A DNA stretch of 64,000 nucleotides from the NCBI GenBank assembly GCA_949987705.1, contig OX465284.1, positions 70,045,470 to 70,109,469 on the forward strand, in the 5' to 3' direction. Each line of letters starts with the position of its first letter. Within the stretch, counting starts at the first letter, position 1. The stretch comes from Thereva unica (taxonomy: Eukaryota; Arthropoda; Insecta; Diptera; Therevidae). The notes below the pieces were generated by a model. That model saw nothing but the letters and a program-made list of their open reading frames with translations. It was not told the DNA's origin and did not search any database. Positions 33,840 to 44,759 of the stretch are shown one piece after another. The translations under genes and the position numbers were made by a program.

Positions 33840-34870
33840 CTGCGTGAGGTTTTTAGCTGCCGGGATCAGGTCCTGGCCTCTCCTAACTGTTCTCTCAACC
33901 GGTCCCGATTCTGAGTCCATGTCATCCATTTTGGCATCCCTAAGCTATGGGCGTCGGTCTACGCCATCGTAGGTTGGTCGCCCTCGCAGTCGCACCCCAA
34001 AGATCTTACTGTAGATAACTTTCCGAGCAGGTTTATCTTCACTATTACGAGCTATATATCCTGCCACCGCAGCCTACCGAGCTTATTTTCTTCACAACAT
34101 CTATGTTGCGCTAACGCTGGTGGATCTAGTCTCCGGAACCGTCACCTCACATAAGGGTCCAACAATCCACCAAGTATTTTCCTCTCGAGTACGGCTAAGA
34201 GGTTTGAGTGCTTTTTGCTAAGCACCCACATTTCGGATGCATATGTGAGACCATCGTCTTATATACTAGCATTTTAGAAGTTATTCTGAGATCCTTGGAT
34301 TTGAAGAGAGAGGCTTGACAGAATATAGTAAGCTTCGTTGGCTTTAAGCAGCCGTGGTCGTATTTCTGGTTGTAAGCTATTCTCGGCTGCTACTATTGAC
34401 CCAAGAAAGCAAATGATTTTACTACTTCTAACCAACTTAATTGTGGTTTCAATGTTGGGTGTTCTTGCAGACGAGGTCACCATGTTGATGTGCAGTCCCA
34501 GCTTCTTGCCACCCAATCAATATTTTTGAAAACTTCCTGTACAGCTGTTGATGTTCTTCCAATGATGTCAATGTCGTCTGCATAAGCCAGTAATCGGGAG
34601 GATTGGGGCAGATTGTGCCTCTTGATGTTACTCCTGAATCTCGGATCATTGTCTCCAACGCCAGGTTTAGGCAGGCCAGACCGTCCCCCTGGTCCGAGCC
34701 CTTTATAAATATTGATTGGTCAGATGCCTTTACTTGGCTTGTCATATTGGTCATGGTCAACCTGCATATAGGATGCCGAATTCTCCCATGGCTTTGTAGA
34801 GTTTTAAATGGATGTGCTATCATAGGCGGCTTTAAAGTCTATGAAAAGGTGGTGGGTTGAGTTTTGAAAC
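33840..34870 (-). pseudogene. RTE-like LINE, RT C-terminal half
   Basis: Minus strand 34823-34449 reads MTNMTSQVKASDQSIFIKGS, DQGDGLACLNLALETMIRDS, then YWLMQTTLTSLEEHQQLY at the place of YADDID. Then 34516-34274 reads GLHINMVTSSARTPN, ICFLGSIVAAENSLQPEI and KANEAYYILSSLSLQIQG. Further on (to about 33860) come LGRLRWQDI and KINLLGKLSTVRSLGCDCEG, the R-L-R-W-x-G-H and R-G-R-P zone. The catalytic YADD is degraded to a YWLM-type sequence and several frames are shifted. Inactive. Confidence 0.75.
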
Positions 34871-34879
34871 TATAGACTC

Positions 34880-36911
34880 TTTTCCATCGCCTGCCTCACG
34901 GTGAAAATCTGATGCAGCCACATTGGTATTGGCCTATGATGTTTCTAGCGCATGGGGCCATCCTGTTTTATAGTATAGCATAGGATATCTTATATGCGGT
35001 ACTTGCCAACGTTATACCGCGATAATTAGTGCCCACTTTTTATGCACCACTTTTTATGTCCTAATTACGTGGCCGGCTAGTCTTGGTTCCGGATTGCATC
35101 ATTCGTGCATAATTCGATCTTATTAAACCCGATCTCAGCTACTCCTTTTGTGCTTAGGACAGATTCCTGCGGACCTCCGCTGTTGTTTTCTATACACCGC
35201 GCCGGCCCATCTTTTGATACACAATATAGGGTCCTAGCAGTCCTAATAGTTAAGGACGGAGGTGGCTTAGTTTCTGTTCGACTACCCACCCGGGACCAAC
35301 ACCATCCGCCATCACTGCGCAGGATGGCATCGAAGTGGTTTAATACGCACCGATGTGGCAGCCACTACTTCGCGGCATCGATTTGCTACATAATTTTTTC
35401 AATTAAAATGTGGTCGTCAGACGATGAGAATGCTCTGGGATGTGTGAAAATCATTAACCTGTACAACAACAAAAAATCAATAAAGAAAATAGTATATTCG
35501 GTTCATACACTAACAGCAAAGGATGACATTTATAAAGTTTTCCCCCAAAATATATTCTCAAGTTGGCGCTGAAGTGGCATTTGCCACTCCAAAATTAAAC
35601 TTGGAAACCAAGATGCGCGCGCTGCCTCGCTTGATTCCGTATGATTAAAATATTCCACTTGCCACTTACTCATCACACCACTGCCACGCCATCTCGATGC
35701 GTGTCTTGCCTTAGACTGCTGCATTGCTCAGTACCCAACATTTTTACGTTTAGTTGCCAGCTTGTATACATCGTCGAACTAGTCGTCGCTATTTCTACGA
35801 CTTCTGGTTAAGATTCCTCGAAAAATATATACAATCTTGCCTTCTGTTATTTTGTTACAAGGAATCTATTAAAGTACTCGCTATGACAACTTGGCATCTA
35901 GGATTCATCCTCTCTTAGGTTAACAAATCCAGATTGATTATTAAGTGTGTTTAATAATTTGAAGTAGTTCTAGAAATTATAAGTAGTAAGTGTTGCACAG
36001 GTAATTAAAGCGTAATTAAGGGAGTTTTATTACTTTCCTTTAAGGGTTATTAAACGAAGGTGTAATAAAAGGGTAATTAATCGAAAGTATCACACAAATT
36101 CACTTGAGAGGCCCCTCGCTTTATCACGTTTTTGTCTTTTGTATCACTCCATCATGATTTTCCTTCGATAGTTTTTGCATGCGGTTTTACAAACAGTCGA
36201 AGTCTAATGCTGACAGAGCTACTTGCATACTTTGGGTAATCCTAAATCGCTAGACGTTTTTTGAGGTTGTGAAATGTTACCTAGACTAGGATGGAATTAC
36301 GGTAGGATTAAAAAGCTCCGCCAACGGTGCAAACCAGTTACTTTGGAAGTAGCAGGTAATGGGCCTTGGAACAAATTTGCATATGATATCAAATCAGTGA
36401 TATGAAGAGGCGGCCGAGGAGTTCGAATTTGCCTCTTGAATTCTCTACGCAACTTCATACCGCACAGGTCCCCGATGTTTTAAGATTTATGTATGTAATT
36501 TTGATATTGCGAAATTAGTTCTTTTTCGCGATTGTAAACGGCTATCGATAATTGGCGTATTTATATGCTCCATGATATACAGCTACATCTCAGCTTGATC
36601 AGCTGTGGAAAAATGGCTCTGGGCTTTACACACAAGTTTCAGTGGCCGCAGACACCTAATGCAACTGAGAAAGAGGTTTTGACCCACCTGTACATCAGAC
36701 AATTAATCTAAAGGGTTTTCATACTCTTATTGTTCGCTATCGATATCCACTGTAAATGGTTTATCAAAATGTTGGGCCCTAGCATGTCAGAGCAGATGGT
36801 CATCGATTCCTTGGAATTCTTAAACATTCATCCTTGTCACCTGGCTAAAACGTCTAACTCCTCTTCAGTTGCAAAGCTCTGCAGAGGATTGTAGTATACG
36901 TGGCTCCATGG
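34880..36911. other. No recognisable gene
   Basis: An anonymous plus frame (35105-35572, 155 codons) lies here without motifs. A block at 35177-35222 (TTTTCTATACACCG, GGCCCATCTTTTGATAC) resembles 43893-43925 and may be a minor dispersed repeat. Several GGTAATTAA/TAATAAAAGGGTAAT variants occur at 36001-36080. Confidence 0.3.
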
Positions 36912-36945
36912 CACAGAGGTTGATTTGACCGATTTAGCTGGTCAA
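36912..36945. repeat. Transib left terminal inverted repeat
   Basis: Starts CACAGAGGTTGATTTG. Positions 36925-36945 form a small palindrome (TTGACC...GGTCAA), which could be a transposase-binding site. The outer heptamer CACAGAG differs at one base from the V(D)J recombination heptamer CACAGTG. Confidence 0.95.
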
Positions 36946-37084
36946 AATTATTTTACAGTGTATTTATACTTTAAAAGGTATATCTTATTGTAAACTATTA
37001 CCCTTTGTGAAAATAACGTGTTTTCCCCGCCAAAAAGTGAAAAAAAAAATAAATAAGAAAGAAAATTTGTAAAATAATATCAAA

Positions 37085-37090
37085 TTTATT
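37085..37090 (-). terminator. Polyadenylation signal AATAAA of the Transib gene
   Basis: AATAAA on the minus strand, about 72 bp after the transposase stop codon and inside the element. Confidence 0.55.
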
Positions 37091-37161
37091 TTTAATCATA
37101 TGATACTCTGAACAAGAACATATTTTAGACACAAATTAACAGTATAAATACTTATGCACTA

Positions 37162-39522
37162 TTAATTTCCTAAATCCTGATCCAGGTCTGAAATGTCGGA
37201 TTCAGTATTCGGGTCAGCAGGTAGTAACATACTGATTGTTTCCGGGCAAAATGATCTTGGTTTAATCCTTTTTTTTGTTCGATTCATGCTACTTAATAGT
37301 GGGTCTGAAGTCAGTAATAGCCTCTGGTATATATCAAGGTTGCATTGTTCCCTCGAGAACTTTCTGGAGTAGTTTTCGCGGTACAACCGAAAGTGTTTAT
37401 TTCTGGCCTCTGCTGCCTCTTCCGATAACTGTCCTATCGGTAACAAGGCATTTTCAATAACGCTTGCACCATGAATTAATATTTTGTGCATTGTTGGAGT
37501 CATCGGGTGCCATCCATACAGGTCGACATACAATTTTGCAGTTGCCATGGCATATTCGTCAAATTTCTTGCCGTCTATTTTATGACCACTTGATATAGCC
37601 TCCAATATAACCTTCAATCTATATATTAATTCAAAATCAACTTTTGTTATGTCAGCAGCTAATTGAGGGTTTTCAAAGAATCTTCGGCTAGTGTTCCCAT
37701 CATTTGTATTCCCGGAATTAGCTTTTGGCATGTCGATTAACAATCCTGTTTCTTTTTTAAATCTTTCCTGAATATGTTTTTTTGTAAGCTTTTCCAACTC
37801 CTTTTCTTCAATAGTTTTCTTCTTTCTATATTTTTGTGATGGCAATTTATATGCCAAATGCAAAACGCTTTCGAACAATCGAATTCTGGCGTGTAGTACA
37901 GATAGACCAAATTCAATAGCCGTAGAACTTGTTTTTAACTTTTGGGACAGATTGTTAAAATCTTTAGAGGTTGCTCCACATATATAACACCGACTTGTTG
38001 ATCTTGTATCGGTTGCAGCGTTACACACCTTTCCATCGATCATCGTCATCTTATAGACATGTTCAAAGATGAATGTTCTTTCATTCAAAATTACTTCAGT
38101 AGGTGTTAACTTCTTGATAGCTTCTTCAACATAACTGATTTCCTCCATTGTTATATTAGTAGATTCTTTAACAAACCTAAATCGTATTGGTCTACAATAT
38201 CTAGGAGATGATGGTGTTGGATTTTGCCAAATTATTTTTTTGCCGTTTTTGCCACAAATTATTCGAAGTGGTACAAAAAAGCTCAGGAATACATTTGCGT
38301 CTGAGTCAGTGTCGTCGTCGAATTTTTGTTTATAACAAGCTTGTTGCGATCCATCGCAACCCCATTTGCAGATAATTTTCAACGATTTTCTTTCATTATC
38401 GTTTAGGGAACAAAGGATTTCTTCGAGTGCCATTGATAAGCGCGTAACTGTATTATCAGTTAAGCTTTGTAAATTGCTTTCTACACAGGTACTTGTGACC
38501 TTTATACAATCATTGGGTGGGTAAGATTCCTTTTTGGCCTTTAACAATACGTTGTAACACGGATAAAAAGCTTTGTTTGTATTCCTGATGATTTCATATT
38601 GTCGCTTGGTTAAATCGGCTTCAACAAACATTGCTAGAGCTTGCAAAGGTGTAAGACAAGTAATTTCTTCATGATCTGATTTCCTGTACGCTCTTCTGTA
38701 TTTCCCTGCACGAGTTGGAGAGTTTACGATTTCTCGTAGTATTGTCGAAGCATCCCTTTTCCCTCCAGCCTGTAATGCTGTTTGTGCTGCATGAACGATT
38801 ACTTCTTCACTAAGCGATGAACGTATTTCCTCTGTTTTTCTTCTTTTAGTCCTCTCACTACATCTTTCAAATGACTTAGAAGGTCGACCCGGTCGAGTTT
38901 GTTTATTTGATGAAATTTCAAATGTTCCTTCTAACCAAGCCTCATTCATTTTAACAAATACTGCTTCTTTTCTATGAGCTTTAGACCATTTATCTTTTAG
39001 TGATGTTTTAAAGTTTGCAAATCTTTGCTTTAAACCTCTTCGATTCTCTGATGTGTCACCATAACAGGACAAGAGGTGATTTTCGAGGTATTTAATTTTT
39101 TCATCTATATTAGGCAAATTTTGTTGTTGCATTAAGTCGTACAAATATTTACGGGTCACCGTTTTCGTACCCGATGCACCCGGCGTACCTATAACAAACG
39201 ATATCGCTCTTTATTACATATTAAAAAATTTTTTTTTATGATTTCTTACACAAAAAGGACTATAAAATTGCCATCCGCAGCTATCCGCACCCAAATTTTA
39301 CGCCATTAGTTAGACAAATATATGAAGAAAATAATACAATAAACACCATTGCGCAATGTGAGGCAATAATATAACAAAATGCTCTATAAATATGACAAAT
39401 AAATAAAAATTTCATTATAAAACTACCTTCTTTTAAAATTCAAAAAAATATATAATATAAACTTTAAAATTGTTTAAATATATCAAGAGTTATTGACTCT
39501 TACCTGAATTATTCGAATCCAT
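37162..39522 (-). CDS. Transib transposase (RAG1-like DDE), two coding exons
   Basis: DNA-cutting and strand-transfer enzyme of the Transib element. Exon 2 (39188-37162) is open throughout, but its frame has no ATG at its start. A minus-strand ATG at 39522-39520 opens a 19-nt exon (MDSNNS plus one base) ending at a consensus donor CAG|GTAAGA (39504/39503). The acceptor TTATAG|GT (39189/39188) restores frame, giving about 681 aa. In the 665-residue main part (numbered from the V at 39159), the DDE residues are D269 (KWGCDGSQQ), D487 (GNTNDGNTSRRFFEN) and E584 (SEEAAEARNKHFR). These align with RAG1 CDGMGD, CDIGNA and SEGNESGNK. Zinc ligands correspond to C391/C394 (CYIC) and H558/H563 (HKILIH). 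The C-terminus is acidic. A basic stretch (KRRK, residues 105-108) may be a nuclear signal. No stop or frameshift is seen. Confidence 0.93.
39189..39503 (-). other. Predicted intron in the Transib transposase gene
   Basis: 315 bp with GTAAGA donor and TTTGTTATAG acceptor on the minus strand, strongly AT-rich, with stops in all frames. Splicing joins the two coding exons in phase. This is inferred from the sequence only. Confidence 0.7.
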
Positions 39523-39757
39523 CACAATCACTATAAAAAATTATCCCGACAATACAAAATTTTACTTTGTTTAAATTTGATTACTGCAAGCGTTGAGAAC
39601 AATGACGTGCACTTCGTGAAACGACCAAGTTACAACTGCCTGCTCGTGCGCACGGCGAAAGCTTATCTAGTGGGGGTGATAAATTATTGTTACCTGGACA
39701 TTTCTTTGCCAATAAGATTTTTTTTGGGTTTTTTGAGTCAATTTTCAAATTGGACTT

Positions 39758-39791
39758 TTGACCGGCTAAATCGTTCAAATCAACCTCTGTG
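39758..39791. repeat. Transib right terminal inverted repeat
   Basis: Ends CAAATCAACCTCTGTG, the reverse complement of the left TIR apart from two changes. It is followed by CATGG. It also contains an internal TTGACC...GTTCAA imperfect palindrome. Confidence 0.95.
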
Positions 39792-39796
39792 CATGG

Positions 39797-41826
39797 TACC
39801 GCCACGATCAAGATATGCCTCGTGATATTGAGAGAAGGTTTAGGTATTCCTAAGCCTTATTTCGTCCACTGAGATGAAAGAGGAAGTATAGTGTGTGCAG
39901 TCGATTGTTTGGGCCCTAATCACAAAGGTAATAGATTTTGCCCTCGTTTATATTAGCGGTTAACATTACCTATTTCCACTTACTCCAATCCAAAACTTTT
40001 CCTTTTCGAAACTCCAACTTCCTACTTCAATAAAACCAATTTCATCGATGCAAAACCCGACTACTGTTTCGGAATTGGTAAAATCGGAAGTTTTCTAAAA
40101 TATCCACCACCATTTGTAAAACCGTTTAACCTGTTTTAAAATTATCATCCAACAAAGTGTGTACAAAGATAAAGGAAAAAATTATGCATATACTATATAG
40201 AGACGCGACGCCATGTGACAGAGGCTAGAAACGCGAAGAAACAGGATTTAATTATCTTTTCATGAGTTTCCCTAGCGCGACATCTCTGCGGAGCTCACCG
40301 AGAGGAGATCAAGTGGTGTTTTTTCGCAGGTGACTCACTTGGAAATTGCTATAAGAAGATTTTTCCATTCAATTTCATGCATGTCCTCGATTTTTCTCTC
40401 TTCTAAACTAGTCCAAGCTAGCTGAGCCTGTCGTGCTAGCCTGCCTGCCTGCCGTGCCTACTATAGAGGCGAACGATCCGTGTGAATATACCCGCGCGCG
40501 CAGCTCAGCCGAAGGCTTCCAGTCCGCGTGCGCGAATTACTTCAATTAATCACGCAAATTGTCAAACGAGTGGCAGTAGACCACGCAATGTCAGCGTTTG
40601 CTTGAGGCCCCCAATGACTGCTGCATCCGCGAATGTTAAATGAGGCTCGCAGTTCGGTTTTGAAGACTCCATTCGGAAGATGAATGTCATCAGATCAGCC
40701 TTTAGGTGAAGCGGATCCCAGGTGACACGGTTGCTACGGTGCAAGGACTGAACAGTTTCCCGCAGCAGCAGGTATATAGGTAGATAGACACACCAGTTTT
40801 TGCTGGTGGATATTATTCAGGTATTATTCATGGTTTGTCTTGAGATTTTCTGATTTTATTTCGTTTTGCTTTTCGGTTTTTATTGCCTGCAATTTTTTGA
40901 AAGACATATCGCATAACATGGGTTCGGTTGTGGCTGAGTGGGATGTGGAGAGACTTGCAGTCAGTAGTAGGGACTGAAGTCAACATATAATGTCAGAAAG
41001 TGGGTTTTAAAAAAGGGCTAAAATTGACAGAAGGATCGGTAGGGCTTGACTTGAGGTTTTGATGTGTTATTTCGAAAGTGAATTATTCAAAAGTCTCGAG
41101 TTTAACTGTTAATAAATATAAAACAACATTTTTAATCCAAAATGATTTTTGCTTTAAGTATCCAGCAGCTTTGAATAACTAAAAATACTAGTCCCCGTAG
41201 ATGCACCTAGGATGTACGTAAGAAGGTATAGGCAGCCCACCCAAATGCCAAGAAGGGGCACACAATTGGTGTTGAAAAGGCACTGTAAGCCCCGCATTGA
41301 CTGTAGGCGTTGTACGGAATTATCAATATAACATGTTTATCATGTTCGATACGATTCTGGCGATGTCCTTTCGTTATATCGATGTGTTTTCTAATCTTGA
41401 TGCATCCTTAATATCTCCATCTCCCAAAATTAGCTTCTGTTTATTTGGCCTGGCTCTTACCAAAGGGTGATCTTGATCAAAAAAAAGCTTACTACGTTTC
41501 GACCAGCTTGAATTTTATATGGACCCACATAATGCCTTGATAGCCGCTTGGGCACCCTTTAACAGCATTACTCTGACTCCTGGGTTTGTGATCGTCTGCA
41601 TCACAACCCGCGCCATAAAAGAAGGGAATCTCGCTTCCATCCGCAGTGAGAGTCTCAAGTACACAAGTGAACAACGTCACTCTGGTTATTTAAAAATGCG
41701 TAGAAGCTCACTTCAAGTCTGGTCTGCCCACTGAAGTGTAGAGCTAGAACACTATGGGTGGCTTCAAGTGCTCTGATTTTTTTAATTGAGTATAAGACAA
41801 TCCTTATGGTGAACACGCCTAAGTTA
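39797..41826. other. No recognisable gene
   Basis: GC-richer and CG-containing patch at 40200-40560 with repeats of CCTGCC (40440-40455) and GCGCGC (40494-40500). A 60-codon minus frame (40744-40562) has no motif. Nothing here can be named; the GC-rich patch could be a host promoter or exon. Confidence 0.25.
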
Positions 41827-42310
41827 GGCCTATTAAGTACATACACCAACCTTCCGCACGAAGGCAAGGCGTCAACCTTCCACACGAAGGCAAGCTGAAG
41901 CAGACCGAACTACTATAGCTAATGGCCAGTTGGATATCCCATCAACAGCCATAGGTCCGCCGGGTTTCAACTGTTAGCTCCCCTTAAGGCAAAGTGTCTT
42001 ATCAGTTCTTTAGCTTGTCTAAAGCGGCCCGCGCACTCAGTTTTAACTGCGCAGTTGAACTGTGTAAAAAAAACTGTACGATAAACTGGTGGGTTCGTCA
42101 GTTCTGTTGATTTCAGTACCTTTTTGAATCTTCTTTAACTCTCTGACCTGCGCAGTTTATCGGAGCAAAAGAGGGCCTAGAAGCTCAGGCCTGAGGACTG
42201 AGTGCAAATAGTTCAAAACTGCGCAGCTCTCACAGCATAACGTAATAAACTGCGCAGTTAAACTAAAGGTGTGTGAACCGGTTAAGACCAGGAACTGATT
42301 TCCAATAGGC
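41827..42310. mobile_element. MITE candidate, family copy 2, itself carrying another MITE
   Basis: Ends GGCCTATTAAG and AATAGGC flanked by TA (41825-41826 and 42311-42312). Internal blocks are co-linear with 8383-8709. A 52-bp direct duplication (two units of CAACCTTCC.CACGAAGGCA) lies at 41847-41898. A 263-bp element interrupts it at 42021-42283. Confidence 0.5.
42021..42283. mobile_element. Nested MITE with AACTGCGCAGTT termini
   Basis: Terminal inverted repeats of about 36 bp end in the perfect palindrome AACTGCGCAGTT on both sides (42045-42056 and about 42248-42260). Two more ACTGCGCAG copies lie inside (about 42147 and 42223). Comparison with the uninterrupted sister copy at 8.4-8.7 kb shows that this block is an insertion. 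Target duplication is unclear. Confidence 0.6.
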
Positions 42311-42312
42311 TA

Positions 42313-44395
42313 CCTCGGGTACTTTTAAACTCCGATGCAAACAGCACACAATGCAACGAACGAAGAAGCATCGGAGGGATCCTAATAAATGCACCTTGGC
42401 CAAATTAACCTGGCCCTATTATGATCTCAGGCGGATAACTTCGCTACTAAGCCTCGGGAGAGAAGACCTCTTAGCTATAGTGCGAATGCTGAGCGGACAC
42501 TGTCTCTGCACGTGCATAGCCGGCAGATAATGTGGGTATGGTGGGTAGCAGTACCCACCCGGAAAATTCTGGGTGGGTGAAATACCTACCGGAATTTGAG
42601 AGTAAGTGAGAGTGTGGCATGTAGGATGCCTTCGGTTACGGCCTATATTCGCCGAATCTCACACAATAAAATAAGACGTGCTCTGCGTTATCCTAGGATA
42701 CTTAGTCATATCAGTCACACCTCTGAGCCATGGTGCACGAAACGTTGGAGGTATGTTCTATATCGTCCATTTATACTCAAGAACTGCGTGAGATCATAAC
42801 TCACTTCCCCACACTCCCTCGTAATCCATCTATCCATGTTTAGGATATGTCTAAGATTTCACGGACTCTTAACAGACTCGTCTCACTTGTGTTGCCATTA
42901 CGTGACACACTCGCAGTGCGTCATCTGCCACCGCATTGCATTTGTCTCCCCTTTAACATATTCTAGATAATATACGTATGTCTTTTCTCATAAGCATGTC
43001 TATGGGTATAATTCCCGTTATCAAGTACGCTGCGTCGTAAGATATGGTCCTGCGCAGCACGTGCGGAAGACGTTAAAGCTAGAGGCATATACAAGCATAC
43101 GTTGGTGCGTACATTGATTGATGTAATAAAAGTGCGTGCATTTAAATGCAAACTGACATAAAGTTACGTAAACGGACCACACGCAATGCAAAAGTTCGTC
43201 TACTTCCAACTTTCTAGTCTCAAATACCGAAACACAAACACACACAACAGTCACATATACTCTGAATTAGATTTTTTGGCTATTTGTGGAAGACTAGACG
43301 GAACCCTAGTACACAACTGCCTGTCAGCGAAAATTCGTTGCATACACCGCACGCACTGTACGCACGTATCTGTGTCTAACTTTAGTCTGTATGCGGCCCT
43401 CCTTTTTCTACTGTTAAGCTGAAGACAGATGCATGCATGAGTGTAGTGCGGACGGCCAATCAGCAATATGCGGAATGTGTTCGCTAAACAGATAATTGCG
43501 TTCTTGCGTTTTGTCTTGTTTTTCACTGATATCAAAAAAATCTTAACTACGAGTGCATATATTTGGATTGTGTGAGGCTATGTCCATTGTCGCATTGCGA
43601 AACAGGTGAGAATATACCAGCTTTTGCGTTGCATGAATTCTGTTGACGAAACTGTATCTGATATCGCATTTGAAGGCATGCACTTTAATAATATATATTG
43701 CCACGCGCACGCATGTTTCTGCCTCCAGCTTTAGCCCTATTGTTATTAAACGCTTCTGCCCACATTGGCACTGCGTAAAGCTAGACTGAGCTAGCTACGC
43801 TCACCATCAGAAGGGAAAGGATTGGCGTAGCTTCAATACATCATTATACATTGTGATCGACACGAGATGTCAGAGGACACCACAAGTTTTTCTGTACACC
43901 GTCAGCCCATCTTACGATTCATAATGCTTTCCTTTTTAAGAAAGGTTGTTACCAAACATTTCATTTTGTAACCAGTTTCGGCGGAGAGGGTTTGCTTGTT
44001 TAACTACACGAGCACAACATGATCCGCCGGCATTGCGAACACGACCCGCTTAGGTTTTGAGACCTACGATTGCTGCAGGAGCGTAAGACAAGGAGAAGGA
44101 AATTACGGATGAGGAGGAAAGTGTACCACATCTCCTCTATCACTGCCCAGCCCTAAACAGAAGGAGACTAACCACATTTGTTTAACCCTTTCTAAGCACG
44201 CTTTCGGAAATCTCGAAGATTCGAATCCCGCAACTTAGAAGATTCATGAATTCCTCGAGATGGTTTAGTGAAGAAACATCAAGTTTAAAGTTGGATCACT
44301 ATGGCATCACAATGGGCCTATCCTTCTGGCCTAAGTGTATGAACTTAAACCAACAGCTTAGGCTTATCTGACCTAACCTAACCTAAGCATTTTTT
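42313..44395 (+). pseudogene. RNase-H-bearing LINE (R1/LOA-like) 3' end, split by inserted DNA
   Basis: First part, 42400-42540: TWPYYDLRRITSLLSLGRED followed by LLAIVRMLSGHCLCTCIAGR. This is the 'L-x-R-x-x-x-x-x-x-x-x-x-L-T-G-H' zone after the RNase H of R1/LOA-type ORF2. Second part, 44065-44360: TYDCCRSVRQGEGNY, EEESVPHLLYHCPALNRRRL and RRFMNSSRWFSEE, the downstream Cys-His motif and tail. The intervening 42545-44060 DNA is foreign and contains a fold-back. The 3' end is followed by CTGACCTAACCTAACCTAAG at 44370-44389. Frames are broken. Confidence 0.65.
43045..43780. repeat. Fold-back element with ~350-bp arms
   Basis: The two halves are diverged reverse complements meeting near 43400. 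Paired landmarks are TTAAAGCTAGAGGC (43072) with GCCTCCAGCTTTAG (43720), AAAGTGCGTGCATTTAAA with TTGAAGGCATGCACTTTA, CGCAATGCAAAAG with CTTTTGCGTTGCAT, and CGCACTGTACGCACGTAT with ATGCATGCATGAGTGTAG. Frames on both strands here are artefacts of this symmetry. It lies inside a LINE remnant. Confidence 0.7.
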
Positions 44396-44759
44396 TCCAC
44401 TTTCATCGAAAGTATTTCCTCTTTTCGCCTCTAGAAAGAAATTAAATTTTGTGTTCATGGCTCTTTACACAAGTCGTCATTCTTCCCACAAATTTTTGAT
44501 TACGTTATTTTTGATGATTTCTCACAGGCAATTTTGTAATAATCATCACCGACACTCTCATTCATCATTCCTTCCTACTTCCCTTTATCCTATCTCGAAG
44601 CTGTTCGCATTTTCTTGCATAACATTTATTTCTCCAGCGAGAAAATTCCAAAATATTTCTCACAAATATTTTATTTCAATTAAGCAACCATCGAAAGTAT
44701 AAAGCAATGTTTTGCTACAACTCACTTGCGACTTGATTGATTGCCAGAGGTGCTATCCG

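Larger units (their letters stand above)
36912..39791 (-). mobile_element. Complete Transib DNA transposon, 2,880 bp
   Basis: The ends are 33-bp terminal inverted repeats (CACAGAGGTTGATTTG...) that differ at only two positions. They are flanked by an identical 5-bp CATGG (36907-36911 and 39792-39796), the target-duplication length of Transib. Between them is one minus-strand transposase gene with a small intron and a polyadenylation signal. TIRs, target duplication and reading frame are all intact, so this copy is recent and may be autonomous. Transib elements are the relatives from which the RAG1 core and recombination signal heptamer are thought to derive. Confidence 0.95.

Noticed and set aside
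37162..39159. 665-aa Transib protein starting at a GTG
   Set aside because: The frame extends upstream without ATG to an acceptor-like site, and an in-phase ATG exon with a consensus donor exists at 39522, so a GTG start is unlikely in a eukaryote.
36912..39791. Domesticated RAG-like host gene
   Set aside because: Intact TIRs and target duplication show it is a transposon, not an immobilised host gene; no RAG2-like partner was found.
43021..43535. Overlapping ORFs on both strands in the 43-kb region
   Set aside because: They arise from the fold-back symmetry and have no protein motif.
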